Notes: a model not told the origin generated them from the sequence alone. Shown: positions 12,040 through 23,330, numbered from the stretch's first letter. The stretch is 64,000 bases of DNA from Locusta migratoria (GCA_026315105.1 CM048745.1:543588758-543652757), one strand, 5' to 3'. Program-made: numbers and translations.

Positions 12040-13232
12040 GTGAGGTCTTTGATTGACGTGACCGTTGCTTCTGTGAGAAAGGAGCTATTGTAGAATGCAT
12101 AAATTATGCTTCAGATGAATCCGACACTTCGCTTAAACACACGATTAGGATCCTTCATTTCCAGAAGGCTTTTGACACCGTACCTCACAAACGCCGTTTA
12201 ATCAAATTGCGTAGTTATGGTATATCGCCACAAATTTGCGACTGGATAGGTGATTTTCTGTTAGAGAGGACACAGTTTGTATTAATCGATGGTAAAGCAT
12301 CGAGTAAAACAGTGGTGGTGTCCTGCGTTCCACAGGGTATTGTTATTGGTCCTCTGCTGTTCCTTAATTACATAAATGATTTAGTGGAAAATCTAAGAAG
12401 CTCTCTTAGGTTGTTTGCAGATGACGCCGTCATTTACCGTCTAGTAAAATCATTTTAAGATCAAAAGCAGCTACAGAATTATTTCAATATTACTATGGTA
12501 TAAAAATTGGCAATTGACTCTAAATAATTAGAAGTGTGAAGTCGTTCACATGAGTGCGAAAAGAAATCCAGTAAACTTTGTTTACAAGATAAATCAATCA
12601 AAAGTGAAGGCCGTAAACTCCACAAAATACCTAGGAATTACTATTACTTCAGACTTAAACTGGAAAGAACACGTAGATAATGTCGTGGGAAAGGCGAACC
12701 AAAAACTGCGTTTTATTGGCACAACCCTTAAAAGTTGCAACAGAACTACCAAAGATACTGCTTACACTACGCTTTTCCGTCCTTTTTTGGTGTATTGCTG
12801 CCCAGTGTGAGATCCTTATCAGGTAGGTTTGACGAAGGACATCGAAAGAGTCCAAAGATGGGCAGCTCGTTTCGTATTGTCACGATACAGGGGAGACAGC
12901 GTTACGGAAATGATACAGGATCTTCGATGGGAATCATTACAAGAAAGGCGCTTTTCGCTGCGGCGTGGGCTACTTACGAAACTCCAATCGCCAACATTCT
13001 CCTCTGAATGCGAAAATATATTGTTAACTTTCACTTACATAGGTAAAAATGACCATCAGAATAAAATACGAGAAATCAGAGCTTGAACGGAGGGATTCAG
13101 GTGTTCTTTCTTCCCGCGCGCTATTCGAGAATGGAATGGGAGATAAATAGTATAAAGGTGGTTCGATGAACCCTCTGTCAGGCACTTAAATGTGACTTGC
13201 AGAGTATTTCATGTAGATGTACATGTAGAAAT
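12040..13232 (+). pseudogene. LINE reverse transcriptase, 3' half, decayed
   Basis: The frames at 12207-12458, 12550-12810 and 12829-13086 join into one non-LTR RT. Visible in order are FQKAFDTVPH (about 12163), YGISPQICDWIGDFLLERTQ, VPQGIVIGPLLF, LFADDAVIYR with the catalytic Asp pair, then STKYLGITITSDLNWKEHV and a C-terminal RRGLLTKLQSP region. The tail ends in a GTAGATGTACATGTAG simple repeat typical of this class. Frameshifts and an interrupted N-terminus make it a 5'-truncated dead copy of a jockey/CR1-like element. Confidence 0.9.
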
Positions 13233-13519
13233 TGTTTTTTGAATTCGAAGCTGTTATTTGACTGTTAACCACAGAAGATTTGTGCACTTTTTAATGTGTA
13301 CCGCTCTGGTTACTTCAGAGAATATGTTACAGTAGTTTTACCGATATATTCGCGACTTGTGCCAGAAATATCCAAAACGCAGACGGATTTCTAAAACCTG
13401 TTTGATTTTCCTAAGAACGAAAGCTCTGAAAAACGGTTGTCTTGAATATACAAAATAATTTTAGTCCCTGTGACTATCAACATACACCTAAGAGCAAAGG
13501 AAATTTGTATGGGCATTCG

Positions 13520-14600
13520 TACGCATAGATATGTAAACAGAGGACGGCGCTGCGATCGGCAACGCCTACCTAAGGGAACAGATATTGCCACAGGTGTTAG
13601 AACAGTTACTGCTGACATGGTGGCAGGTTATCACGATTCAAGTAACTTTGAACTTGCTACCTCATCCGGCACACAGGAGATGGGATACAGAATAGTGGAG
13701 GTAGCAATGAGATGGGGATTGCGCCGACATGATGCGGCCGGAAAAACGACCTCCATCATCGGGACAGATGACGACTGACGAGAGTTGTTCAACACGAAGA
13801 GGTTGGAAACCTTCCACATATTGCGGCGGATTCCTATGCGGGTCCATCATCTAGTAGCAGCGTGCGAACAATTCAAAGCATGACCACAGATAAAAGCTTT
13901 CAGAACAGAAAGTCCACTCATGTAGCCTTTGTGACTGCACGACACAAAGCTTTACGACTCGCCTGGACCAGATAACACCGAAATTGGGCTATTGATGACT
14001 GGAAACATTTGCCTCGTCTGACGAGTCTTATTTCCAATTTTATCGAGCGGGTGAACGACAGACGTGTATGAGTATGGTGACATCCTCATGAATCCATGGA
14101 CCCTTCTTATCAGCAGGATACAGCTCAAGCTGGTGGCGGCTCATTAACTGTGTCGGGCGTGTGCTCTTGGAGTTATATGTGTCCCCTGATGTCAAATACA
14201 AATACGAACGCATCCTGGCTGATCACCTGCATCCATTCATGTAAATTGTGCATTTTGACGGACATGGTCAATTCCAGCTTGACTAGCAACCCCTCTTACG
14301 TTCCAAACTGGTATAGAGTGGCACACTCCTCTAACTCCACAGACAGGAACATTTTTAGCATATCGGGGATCCTTTGCAACGTGCTATTCAGAAGAGATCT
14401 CTACCCCCCCCCCTTCTTCCCCAAATTGTACGGTCTTATGGACAGTCATGTTGGATGCATGATGTCAGTTCCCTCTAGCTCTTTTTCTCATATAAGTCGA
14501 GTCCATGCTACATCGTGTTCCGGCACTTTTACGTGCTCGCGAGGCACTGCAAGATATCATGCAGATATGCTAGTTTCTTTTGCTCTTCACGGTATTTTCT
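13520..14600 (+). pseudogene. Tc1-like transposon relic
   Basis: Reading across frames, the strand shows SSDESYFQFYRAGERQ at about 14013 (first catalytic Asp retained), GGGSLTVSGVCSW at about 14130 and, further on, the wreckage of the C-terminal half. The 206-aa frame 14096-14716 follows the element only in part and is not a protein. I could not place both terminal repeats. Confidence 0.7.
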
Positions 14601-14620
14601 CCTGTTCCTTAGATCAGATG

Positions 14621-15384
14621 TATACTGGATGTCCCATTTTAATCTATACAGGCCGATATCTCTGGAGCGGCACAATTCCGCAAAATAAAGTCGGTAATAA
14701 AAGTTGTGAGGTTTGAAGGAGGTCGTGAAATGGTCACACCGAAATGATTTCGTTTGCTTGGCCAAACCAACGACATAATAATTTATTCAGACGATAACCC
14801 CATTTTTCATTTCATAGTCATATTCTACGTGAAAAAATAAGCATATTTGTAGGGAACATTTTTATCGAAAAACCAACGGCTTGTCGGTAGTGGTGGGGGG
14901 TGACTACATTGTAAATTTCTCATGTAACCAGTATCTCGAAAACGAATCTTGGAGAAAAATGTCAAAGAAAATTAATGGTTTCTGAACTCAACCATTCTCT
15001 TCTCTGATAGTGCTAGCTCAAGCCCAATGCTCGTTGGTGATGGGGCACCCTCCAAGTGGTGCACAATGGGTTAATCCCTGCTGAGGAATTTCAAGACCTT
15101 TTCGAGTTCAGAAACCATACAAGATTTGAATTGACATTTTTACCCGATATCACTTTGTTCTCGAGATACTGGTAACCTGGCAAAGATACAAGGAAATGCC
15201 CCCTGGCGACAAATCATTGGTTTTTCGGAAAAATAAGTTTATCTCGCGCACAATACGAATATGGAATAAAAAAAGTAGATTTTACTATATGAAAAAACTG
15301 AACTTGCCTTTGAAACCGACTTGAAGGTCATTTAGAGATTACCACTCCATAACCCTCCTGTAAACTAACAACTTTTACTAACAC

Positions 15385-15448
<64 letters not shown>

Positions 15449-15507
15449 AAAATACTGCCTCACCGGCGATATAGGCCGTCATAGATTAAAATGGGACACC
15501 CAGTGTA
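14621..15507. mobile_element. Foldback MITE with long inverted arms
   Basis: The ends TACTGGATGTCCCATTTTAA and (reverse complement) TACACTGGGTGTCCCATTTT begin arms that stay related further in: AACCAGTATCTCGAAAACGA near 14927 pairs with TCTCGAGATACTGG near 15162. Only a short core separates the arms, so the whole 887 bp can fold on itself. No transposase is encoded; the TA-ended TIRs suggest mobilisation by a mariner-type element. Confidence 0.75.
15387..15446. repeat. Poly(T) tract, 60 bases
   Basis: An uninterrupted run of T lies inside the right arm of the foldback element. It is absent from the left arm and so was gained later, by slippage or a retro-tail. Confidence 0.95.
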
Positions 15508-15859
15508 TTGAAAACTATTTATTTTATGTGCCTGTTGCAACAGAAACAACTACAGTTTTTGATTGCCGTTATTACAGCACCGTTCGCATTTTATTAGGAC
15601 CCCGCGTGCTAAAAGTTGTTTTCCTAGGAGGTTTCTGATGCGAGTCACTTCTACCCTTTAAACTTTGATAGAGTCTTAAAGATTTTTTTTTTCAATCTAT
15701 AAAGATATCGTTATTTAATTTTCACGAAAAAAATTTTGAAGAGCTTGTAATTCTTAACCCTTTTTAACTGACAGCTACACAACTACGAGAATAAATGATG
15801 GTCAGCAAAATGAATAATGTTGTTACCAAAGTACAATAAAAGTCGAATAAGTCCTGGGT

Positions 15860-16060
15860 AAGCCGGCCGCGGTGGCCGAGGGGACTGAAGCGCTCCAGTC
15901 ACGGTCTGCACGGCCACTACGGTCGGGGGTTCGAATCCCCCCTCGGGCATGGATATTTGTGCCGTCCTTAGTCTTAGTTAGTTCATAAGTAGTTTGTAAG
16001 CTTAGGGACTGATGACCCCGTAGTTAAGTCCCATAAGTTCTACAAACATTTGAACATTTC
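15860..16060 (+). mobile_element. SINE (family A), intact-looking
   Basis: It has a full head (CCGGCCGCGGTGGCCGAGG), B box GGTTCGAATCCCCCC, body and AACATTT tail. The target duplication GTCCTGGGT lies at 15851-15859 and 16061-16069. Confidence 0.95.
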
Positions 16061-16592
16061 GTCCTGGGTCAATATGTTAAAGAAAGAACAATCTTCTCGA
16101 CTTAAATGCCAGCTTTAAAAGGTAAATAAAATAAATCTTGACTTCCTCACTTTCTTACTATTGTAGCTTAATTCCCATCCGCAGTGAGTTTTCGATGAGG
16201 GTGCATCTGTAAATTATCCCCGGGTAGGTATACATGGATCCTAAACTTCTATGGTATGTAGTGTTATATTAACGACATGTTATGTATTATGTTACTTTAC
16301 CTACTCGCGAATATTCAAGAATTTTATTTTTATTTAAATTTTTGTGACTGATCAAGGTAAGTCAATAGGGTAGTTGTACTCTTCTTGCATCATTTGTGCT
16401 GACTAGACCATAACTGACTTTTTTTGAACTATGATAAGAGTATTTTTCATTCTGGTCTAGATATTTCCGGTCCACAGACCATAGCAGGTGAAAAAGGTTT
16501 TTATGAACTTGTGAATAGTTAATGTACCTTGTAGCCTCTTCGCTCGATTAAACGAAAAGATATCAAAAATATTATCATTTCCTCGAAAATAT
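16061..16592. other. No feature between SINE and LTR element
   Basis: AT-rich DNA with no frame worth calling. It ends in the ATAT (16589-16592) that is the target duplication of the LTR element. Confidence 0.5.
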
Positions 16593-16949
16593 TGTCACGT
16601 TGCAATGGAAGTAGGCTTGACTTCGAAGGCAACTAAACACAGCACTTATACTGAAAGCATGTTTATTACGAACTCAACATACACGCAGCACTGACTGCCT
16701 CTCAGGCAGAGTGCTCTGCTATTTATACACAGACAGAATTTACCAGAAATTAGAAGAACATTTAACATAAGAAAAAAGTAGAATTTACAAGTGAATATAA
16801 GAACGATGTAGAACCTTCTGGAATTGTAAATGAGAACGAAATAAATTTTTACCGGTGGGCCGGATTGAACCAGCAACCTTCTGCTCCGCAGTCCGTGACG
16901 CTATCCCCTGCGCCACGCCGGCAGTTGGTGTTCGTGGTCTCTCGCGGCA
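16593..16949 (-). repeat. 3' LTR (357 bp), longer copy with a tRNA-Arg-like segment
   Basis: On the minus strand it carries TATAAATAG (16719-16727) and, further on, AATAAA (16662-16667), the expected promoter and poly(A) signals. A tRNA-like stretch sits at about 16854-16920. The internal side is a purine-rich GAGAGGGAGCAA (minus strand), a plausible polypurine tract. Confidence 0.93.
16854..16920 (-). tRNA. tRNA-Arg-like sequence inside the LTR (not a functional tRNA)
   Basis: The minus strand shows an A box TGGCGCAGGGG (16904-16914), an anticodon-arm-like GGACTGCGGAGC (loop triplet GCG) and a B box GGTTCAATCC (16862-16871) at normal tRNA spacing. It most resembles arthropod tRNA-Arg. The acceptor stem does not close well and it lies within an LTR, so I call it tRNA-derived sequence. 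Only its B-box end survives in the other LTR. Confidence 0.6.
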
Positions 16950-17247
16950 TTGCTCCCTCTCCTCGAGAAACAGCGACCCGCTGTTATGATCCCTGTGGAA
17001 CCAGCTGCAATGTCCTGGATCTTGACCGTGTCATGGGTCTTCTGTATGATAGTTCAAGAGAATCCTTCCCTTCTCCGCGATTATCTACGTCAGACGTTTC
17101 TGTCGTGGCTTCATCATGAACATTACCGGCCTTAAAGTCCTTGAACAAGAAGCCATTGTCGTCTACCTGCTCTTCAGGATCGTAGTAAGGCTTCATGCGC
17201 AGGACGTGAACAATGTCTCTTCGTTTTTGACGTTTCGACGACGGCTC

Positions 17248-18516
17248 TTAATCCTCAACTTCGAATGTGACGTCTGACAGGCGGCGTATGACACGAAACG
17301 GACCAAAGTATCGCTTCAATAACTTTTCTGACAGTCCAACCTTCCGTGCAGGGGTAAAAATCCATACCCGATCTCCTGGGCTGTACACAACAGGTCGGTG
17401 CTTGTCGTTATACCGCTGACGGTCCTTCTCCTGGGCGTCCAGTGTCCGTATGCGAGCCAGCTGTCTTGCTTCTTCGACCCTGGTGATGAGCTGTTTAACA
17501 TAGTCATCCTGAGTGTCATCCGGTTGGAACGGGAACAGTGTATCCATTGTCGTCTCAGCTTCACGGCCATGGAGCTGAAAAAACGGAGTGAAGCCTGTGG
17601 TGTCTTGTCTTGCGGTGTTGTAAGCAAATGTTACGAGTGGCAGAACTGTATCCCAATCCTTCTGCTCAACATCGACGTACATCGACAGCATGTCGGCTAA
17701 CGTTTCGTTAAAACGTCCCGTAAGACCATTTGTCTGAGGATGGTATGCAGTTGTCATTCTGTGGACAATGTTGCACCGTGACATTACCTCTGATACTAGT
17801 TTTGACTGGAATACTTTTCCACGATAAGATATCATGACACGTGGCGCTCCATGCTTCAAAATAATGTCTTCTACAAGGAATTTTGCGATCTCTGGAGCTT
17901 CTGCAGTCGGCACAGGTTTGGTGACAGCGTAGCGTGTGAGGTAGTCACTGCAGACTATTATCCAACGGTTAACGGTTGTCAACTTCGGGAACCTCCCTAA
18001 AAGATTGATCCCAACTCGGTGGAATGGAGCTGCTGCCGGCGGAATCGGTACGAGATGTCCTGGAGGTAATTGCGGCACATGCTTCCGTCGCTGGCACTCT
18101 TTACAGTGACTCACATAGTGCTTGACAGATCGGTAGAGACCTTTCCAGTAACACCTGCGTCTGATTCTGTCTAGGGTCTTCACGAATCCCAGATGATCGG
18201 ATATTGGAGCATCATGGAAATATTTGAGAAAAGCTGGCTGGAGATGAGCTGGAACAACAAGTAGCCATTTGGGGCCCAGTAGATCGTAGTTGCTCTTGTA
18301 CAATGTTCCGTTTATAAGTTGGAACTCTCCATTGGTCGGTTCTCCTTTCTCCAAGGCCTCTACCATTTTTAATAGTGTTGGATCTTCCCTCTGTTCAGCT
18401 GTAACGTCATCTAATTCAGTGAGAGCTGAAGTTTCATTAATGCTGTTGTGTTCCACTAATGGATTCCTCGAAAGGCAGTCGGCATCCTTGTGTTTGCGCC
18501 CGTTCTTGAATACCAC
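17248..18516 (-). CDS. Gypsy integrase, open but with catalytic triad substituted
   Basis: The frame has 422 codons with no stop. It starts in the RNase H-integrase linker (KNGRKHKDADCLSRNP) and has the HHCC zinc finger (YFHDAPISDHLG to HCKECQRRK, near residues 92-143). The catalytic core follows: GINLLGRFP (171 is Asn), MISYRGKVF (231 is Tyr) and NGLTGRFNE (267 is Gly). The Y-to-G gap of 35 residues matches the DX(n)DX35E spacing, so these are the three positions that carry Asp, Asp and Glu in active enzymes. A C-terminal DRVWIF/RYFGPFRV region is present. As written, strand transfer would be abolished. Confidence 0.93.
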   Translation of the reverse strand: MVFKNGRKHKDADCLSRNPLVEHNSINETSALTELDDVTAEQREDPTLLKMVEALEKGEPTNGEFQLINGTLYKSNYDLLGPKWLLVVPAHLQPAFLKYFHDAPISDHLGFVKTLDRIRRRCYWKGLYRSVKHYVSHCKECQRRKHVPQLPPGHLVPIPPAAAPFHRVGINLLGRFPKLTTVNRWIIVCSDYLTRYAVTKPVPTAEAPEIAKFLVEDIILKHGAPRVMISYRGKVFQSKLVSEVMSRCNIVHRMTTAYHPQTNGLTGRFNETLADMLSMYVDVEQKDWDTVLPLVTFAYNTARQDTTGFTPFFQLHGREAETTMDTLFPFQPDDTQDDYVKQLITRVEEARQLARIRTLDAQEKDRQRYNDKHRPVVYSPGDRVWIFTPARKVGLSEKLLKRYFGPFRVIRRLSDVTFEVED

Positions 18517-18529
18517 TGTGACATCGTAC

Positions 18530-18850
18530 TTAGAGTCTTAGTGCCCATCTTGCTAGTCGACCTGATGGATCCTTCAAGCTAGTCAGCCAACACAAAGAAT
18601 GGTGGTCTGTCACGACGGTGAATGGTTTGCCGAATAAATACGGTCGGAACTTATTGATAGCCCAGATAACCGCGAGACATTCTTTTTCAGTTGTAGAATA
18701 GTTTATCTTGGACTTTAAGAGTACTCTTGACGCATAGGCTATCACTTTTTCGGCACCTTCCTGAACTTGTACAAGCACTGCACCAATCCCATAGCCACTG
18801 GCATCTGTGTGAAGTTCCGTTTTTGCATTCTCGTCGTACAAGGCTATCAC
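18530..18850 (-). pseudogene. Gypsy RNase H domain (frame-separated)
   Basis: It reads [28 protein letters not shown] and [11 protein letters not shown], giving the Asp, Glu and Asp of the RNase H active site. It degrades the RNA strand during reverse transcription. It overlaps the end of the RT frame by four bases through a one-base slip, and a further shift plus a stop separates it from integrase, so it is a piece of a broken pol gene. Confidence 0.92.
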
Positions 18851-20070
18851 TGGTGCGAAGTTAGAGCCTCCTTAAGTGCTCGGAAAGCTCTTTCTTTTGT
18901 CTCATCCCAGTAAAATTTGGCGTCTCCCTGCAGAAGTTCTTGTAATGGACGTGCCTTGTTACAAAAGAGAAAACTTCTCACATCACGAATGTGCTGAGGA
19001 GTTGGAAATTCTGTGACTGCCCTTACTTTATCTGGATCAGGACGGACACCATCTCCGTTGACTAGGTGCCCCAGGATTTTTATCTCTTTGGCGACGAAGA
19101 GGCACTTCTTTGGATTGAGGCGGAGACCTGCAGCCTGAACACACTTCAACACAGTTGACAGGCGACTCAGATGTTCTTCAAATGTTTTCGAGAAAACGAC
19201 AATGTCATCTAAATAGCAGAGACACGTCGTCCACTTAAGGCGTCGAAGCAAGTTGTCCATCATGCGTTCGAATGTGGCTGGAGCATTACATAATCCAAAT
19301 GGCATTACTTTAAATTCATAGAGACCGTCAGGTGTAATAAAAGCCGTCTTCTCCCTGTCAGATTCGTCAACCTCGATTTGCCAGTAACCTGTCTGCATGT
19401 CCATAGTTGAGAAGTATGTAGCTCCTTTCAAGCAGTCTAAGGTGTCATCAATACGCGGCAATGGGTAGACATCTTTCTTTGTGATACTGTTCAGCCGTCG
19501 ATAGTCGACACAGAATCGCCACGTGCCATCCTTCTTCTTTACGAGGACCACCGGAGACGACCAAGGACTCTCCGAAGGTTGAATAATGTCAACTCGCAAC
19601 ATCTTCTCCACTTCCTCCCGAATTATCCGTGTTTCAGCTGGCGACACTCTATACGAACGCTGGCTAATTGGCGGATGGTCCCCAGTATTGATACGGTGCT
19701 TTATCGTGGGCCGTTTCGTCTGACTTTTCCCCTGCTGAGGTGTGAATGCACCCGAAAATTGGCGTCGTATACCTAACACCCGCTGGCGTTGTTCCTTGGT
19801 CAGTCCAGGCCCTATTGGCAGTTCCACGTTTGTTTCCTCCAGCGTGTTGTCTGTACAAATAGCAGGGCATGGGTCTTCATTGATGACGTTGAGCTCACCG
19901 TCCTGGATTGGTTCAGCTGTCCCGATACACATTCCCTTGGGGATAAGTTGTGACTGCTCGTGACAATTTGTGATCCAGATCTCTCCTTGACCACCGGTAA
20001 TGCTTAGCCGCTGGTATGTAAATTTCTTTTGTGAGCCTGATAAACTTTTTACTGTCAACAAGAACTTCAC
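18847..20070 (-). pseudogene. Gypsy reverse transcriptase
   Basis: An open frame of 407 residues. The RT domain begins near RVSPAETRIIREEVEKML and shows WSSPVVLVKKKDG, FCVDYRRLNSIT, DMQTGYWQIEV, MPFGLCNAPATFERMM and the catalytic CYLDDIVVFSK, followed by thumb and connection (LGHLVNGDGVRPDPDKV). The active-site Asp pair is intact. The N-terminal 50 residues overlap the protease frame, and the C-terminus ends at a frameshift into RNase H. Confidence 0.94.
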
Positions 20071-20590
20071 AGTTTAACCAGTCATCTGTGTTTGTGACTG
20101 AAATTCTTCTCATTGTCAACCGCGGTATCGTCACATTGTCAACGACGAATAACTTCCCAGAAAATTCTGTATTACGTGTATCTGGCGGAACAACTTCTTC
20201 AATTTGCAGCTCAGATCTTCCACAGTCAATGATAGCTTGGGATGCCTGAAGGAAGTCCCATCCGAGGATGACATTGTGACTACATTCTGTTAACACGACA
20301 AATTCAAACGGCTGCGTCCTGTTGTTAATGGTTATTCTTGCGACACAAGTTCCTGCTGGATGGACGCACTTTCCATTCGCGACCTTCAGCACAGTTGCTC
20401 CCGTATCACAGAACATTGTCTTCTTTAGTGTGCGGCGGTAATTATCCGATAATACAGAAAAAGAGGCTCCTGAATCAACAAGTGCCCGGACAGGTTGGCC
20501 GTCGGTTATGACGTCGATGAGATTTCTCGACATCTTGGCGACTGTCGTCCATGGAGGATTTTCATCTGCGGCGGCCTCACCTCCGTACAT
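19913..20590 (-). pseudogene. Gypsy aspartic protease region
   Basis: The retropepsin motif is VRALVDSGASFSVLSD (active Asp in DSG), with a later HNVILGWDFLQASQA flap/hydrophobic block of the family. It would cleave the gag-pol polyprotein. The C-terminal 50 or so codons are a wrong-frame continuation past a slip near 20030, where the true frame moves to the RT reading. Confidence 0.9.
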
Positions 20591-20601
20591 GGTCGCCTCG
20601 C

Positions 20602-21405
20602 TTAGTTTTCCTGGGCGCGGCGGCTAGGGGAGCGGCTGGTACCTCTGTACGGCGACGGTGTACGGCTGCGGCGCGTCGGGGAGCGACCTCGTCTAGGGTA
20701 CGGCGATGGGCTTCTTCCCATAGGTTGACTGAACTCATCAGCAGGTGACTGCCTTGGATAGAACTGCCCCGACGGTTGACGTCTTGCGGCAAAATAATCA
20801 TCGAATACTCGCCTTCTCTCTTTGCAGTAGCGTACGACATGTCCAGGGCGTCCACAGTGGAAACACAGTGGTGTGTTGTCTTCTGTCCTCCAGACGTCTG
20901 TTCTTCTGCGGGGCGTCATAGTTACCGGGGAAGTTGGCTGTGGTCGCGTCGGTCGGTTCATGGGCTGCCGTTTGGCGGCTGCAGCGTAAGTCATAGCAGG
21001 GCGACGCCATTCTTCACGTCGGGTGCGATTGACGGGGCAGACAGGAGCTAATGTTTGAAATACCTCGTCCTCAGCGGCGTCGGCTACCTCGTGACATACA
21101 GGGCTCACATCCATGGCCATAATCTGATGCTCGCTCGGTCTAATAGTCCCGGCTGCCATGCACTGTTGTAATTCTTCTCTCACGATTTGTCGTATGAGAG
21201 AAGCCAAGTCCTGCTGGTCTTCCACAACGGCCATAGGGAGTCTGTCATACTTCTTGCGTCCAACCCTCCTTTGTTGCATCTCTTCAATACGCTGGCACCA
21301 CTTGATGAACTCTTCCGTAGTAGCGACGTCTTTTATCAGAAGAGCTTGGTACATATCTTCTGCAATTCCCTTCATCAGGTGCGTGATTTTGTCCGCTTCA
21401 GTCAT
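20602..21405 (-). pseudogene. Gypsy gag, C-terminal part with CCHC knuckle
   Basis: The 267-residue frame starts in the capsid-like region (MTEADKITHLMKGIAEDMYQ), continues through EEFIKWCQRIEEMQ, and has one zinc knuckle CFHCGRPGHVVRYC near residues 180-193. An Arg/Ser-rich basic tail (SPTRRSRTPSPYR) follows. It would package element RNA. It is separated from the upstream gag frame by a slip between 21492 and 21405, so gag is broken. Confidence 0.92.
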
Positions 21406-21491
21406 GTTCGGATTGACTACGTTACACAGGCCAAAACACTTTGTATGTATGATTGTGTCGGCTCACCATGTCGTAAGGCCTGGTTCTTCAG

Positions 21492-21934
21492 TTATTCTTC
21501 CGCCGAGCGGATTTGTCGCTGGCGGTCTCCAAACGTCTTCTTAAGTTCCTCCTGGAACGTCTCCCAGTCATTCAACTCGTCTTCGTTGTTTTCGACCATT
21601 GCTGGGCTGTTCCATCCAGGTAGAAATAAACGTTGGCCAAGCACATCGTATGATCCCACCTGTTGAACTTGGGCGACTCGGTCGAACCCTTTTAGCCATT
21701 TGTTAGGGTCCTGTCCAGCATCTCCAGAGAACACCGACGGGTGTCTGATGTGCAGCTGGCTTGTTGCTGGTTTCGTCTCCATCGTTCTTCTGACAATGCG
21801 GACTTTTGGAAGGATGTACTCGGTGTATCCCTTGTATTCCGGTTCCAGTCCAAGTAAGCGACGGCTTTTACGTTGCCTAATCGGTGCCACGGTGATGCAG
21901 CTGTTGCACAGTACCCGGCGCCTCCAAAAAACAA
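21492..21934 (-). pseudogene. Gypsy gag, N-terminal part
   Basis: The minus frame (open from 21974 inside the LTR) carries HIRHPSVFSGDAGQDPNKWL, FLPGWNSPAMVENN and WETFQEELKKTFGD, the F.G....W.....F pattern of retroelement gag capsids. The real start is uncertain; METKPATSQL near 21780 is a likely one. It ends in a stop before the second gag frame. Confidence 0.85.
21911..21926 (-). other. Probable primer-binding site
   Basis: Eight bases inside the 5' LTR the minus strand reads TGGAGGCGCCGGGTAC. It begins TGG, complementary to a tRNA 3' CCA end. I cannot name the tRNA with confidence. Confidence 0.55.
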
Positions 21935-22200
21935 TGTCACGTTGCAATGGAAGTAGGCTTGACTTCGAAGGCAACTAAACACAGCACTTATACTGAAAGC
22001 ACGTTTATTACGAACTCACATACACGCAGCACTGACTGCTATTTATACACAGACAGAATTTACCAGAAATTAGAAGAACAGTTAACATAAGAAACAAGTA
22101 GAATTTACAAGTGAACATAAGAAAGATGTAGAACCTCCTGGAATTGTAAATTACAACGAAATAAATTTTTGCCGGTGGGCGGGATTGAACCCTCGCGGCA
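21935..22200 (-). repeat. 5' LTR (266 bp), deleted copy
   Basis: It matches the other LTR from TGTCACGTTGC onward, including TATAAATAG on the minus strand (22039-22047). It lacks about 20 bp next to that box and about 70 bp covering most of the tRNA-like segment. The retained stub GGGATTGAAC shows the segment was once present here too. Confidence 0.93.
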
Positions 22201-22429
22201 ATATCATTATAAGAATGCTTGGTATCAATTTTGATGTTTTTCAGTCAATAGAAATTATCTATTGGGTGATCCCCACAGTTCTTAGTAACACAAAGATCCT
22301 GCTTTTTCGAGGTTTTCTCAAGAACAAGTTTTGCTTTTATAAGCAATATTAAGCTCAGACCAGACCACACCCATTGTGCAAAAACATACCGATTAACTTG
22401 ATTTACCCGGGCTACAGGAACGGATTTCG

Positions 22430-23330
22430 TGGTCGCTATAAACCGAAGATAATGGATGGTATAAGATGGTGTGATGCATACGTCCTCATTACGTTACTGA
22501 TGTGAGACGAACCGTTACGGCAGCTAATGAGTGTGTTCAGAATACTTCAAGGAAGACCTTAGAAAAAGACGAGAACAGGTCAGATCGCACTACTCAGACC
22601 ACATTCAGATAAGATCGACACCTCATCCGAATGGCACTGCAGGAGCAATTTCAGTCCTTCCAAATCTGATGCCCCAGATACAGTGGAACCTGTAGGTTGA
22701 CAGTCCAAAACCGTTTACCTAGACACGGGTTTCGAACGCGTCGTCGTCTTCTCTGCCTACCTTTCACTAATGCGCAGAATTAATGCTAGACGACAATGAT
22801 GTCATGGTGGACAAGAATGGCATTAGATACTGTTTCTGGACGAATCGAGGTTCTGTTTGTTTGAAAATAATGGCCGCATTTTGGCTCGCAACAGACGGCA
22901 TCACATTAACTCCATTCGCACAAGACATACAGCGCCAAATCAAGGAATTAGGTGTGGGATGCTATTGGTTTCATCCACAAATCACAGTTCATACTTGTTC
23001 AGTTTGATTTTTGAGAATGACATCCTGTGAGCCTTAGCAATACCTTTTCTGCGTGATACCCCCAGATGCCAGTTTTTAGCAAAACAATGCACGACCACAT
23101 GTTGCCTTGTTGAGACAGGATGTCAGCCTTTTACCCTGGACCACCAGTCGAAAATCAATTAGAAACGACGAGTGCAGCGATCACCCAGTGTCAAACCACC
23201 ACAGATGTCACCTTTGGAACCAGATAATGCAGTATGTGTGGAAATAGTACAGTGCGCCATACACGCCCCATACTCGTCCGTGCCATCAAGCATAGAACAC
23301 GTCATCAAGGCCCGTAGCGGATCCTGTAAT
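22430..23330 (+). pseudogene. Tc1-like transposase relic
   Basis: Read through stops, the plus strand gives LFLDESRFCLFENNGR at about 22830 (catalytic Asp retained), then IRCGMLLVSSTNHSS, with family-like remnants for about 300 bp more. Frames shift and no terminal repeats were found. Confidence 0.6.

Larger units (their letters stand above)
16593..22200 (-). mobile_element. Ty3/gypsy LTR retrotransposon, full length, minus strand
   Basis: Two LTRs (16593-16949 and 21935-22200) bound 4.98 kb of internal DNA encoding, in minus-strand order, gag, protease, RT, RNase H and integrase; this order defines Ty3/gypsy. The target duplication is ATAT at 16589-16592 and 22201-22204. LTRs start TG and end CA on both strands. 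The frame changes at least four times, so the copy cannot make its polyprotein. The LTRs differ by two deletions in the right copy (about 20 and 70 bp) and scattered substitutions. Confidence 0.96.

Noticed and set aside
14096..14716. 206-aa plus frame
   Set aside because: It crosses a Tc1-like relic and the start of a foldback element in a frame that does not stay with transposase.
20776..21666. Several plus-strand frames of 90-160 aa
   Set aside because: They are antisense to gypsy gag.
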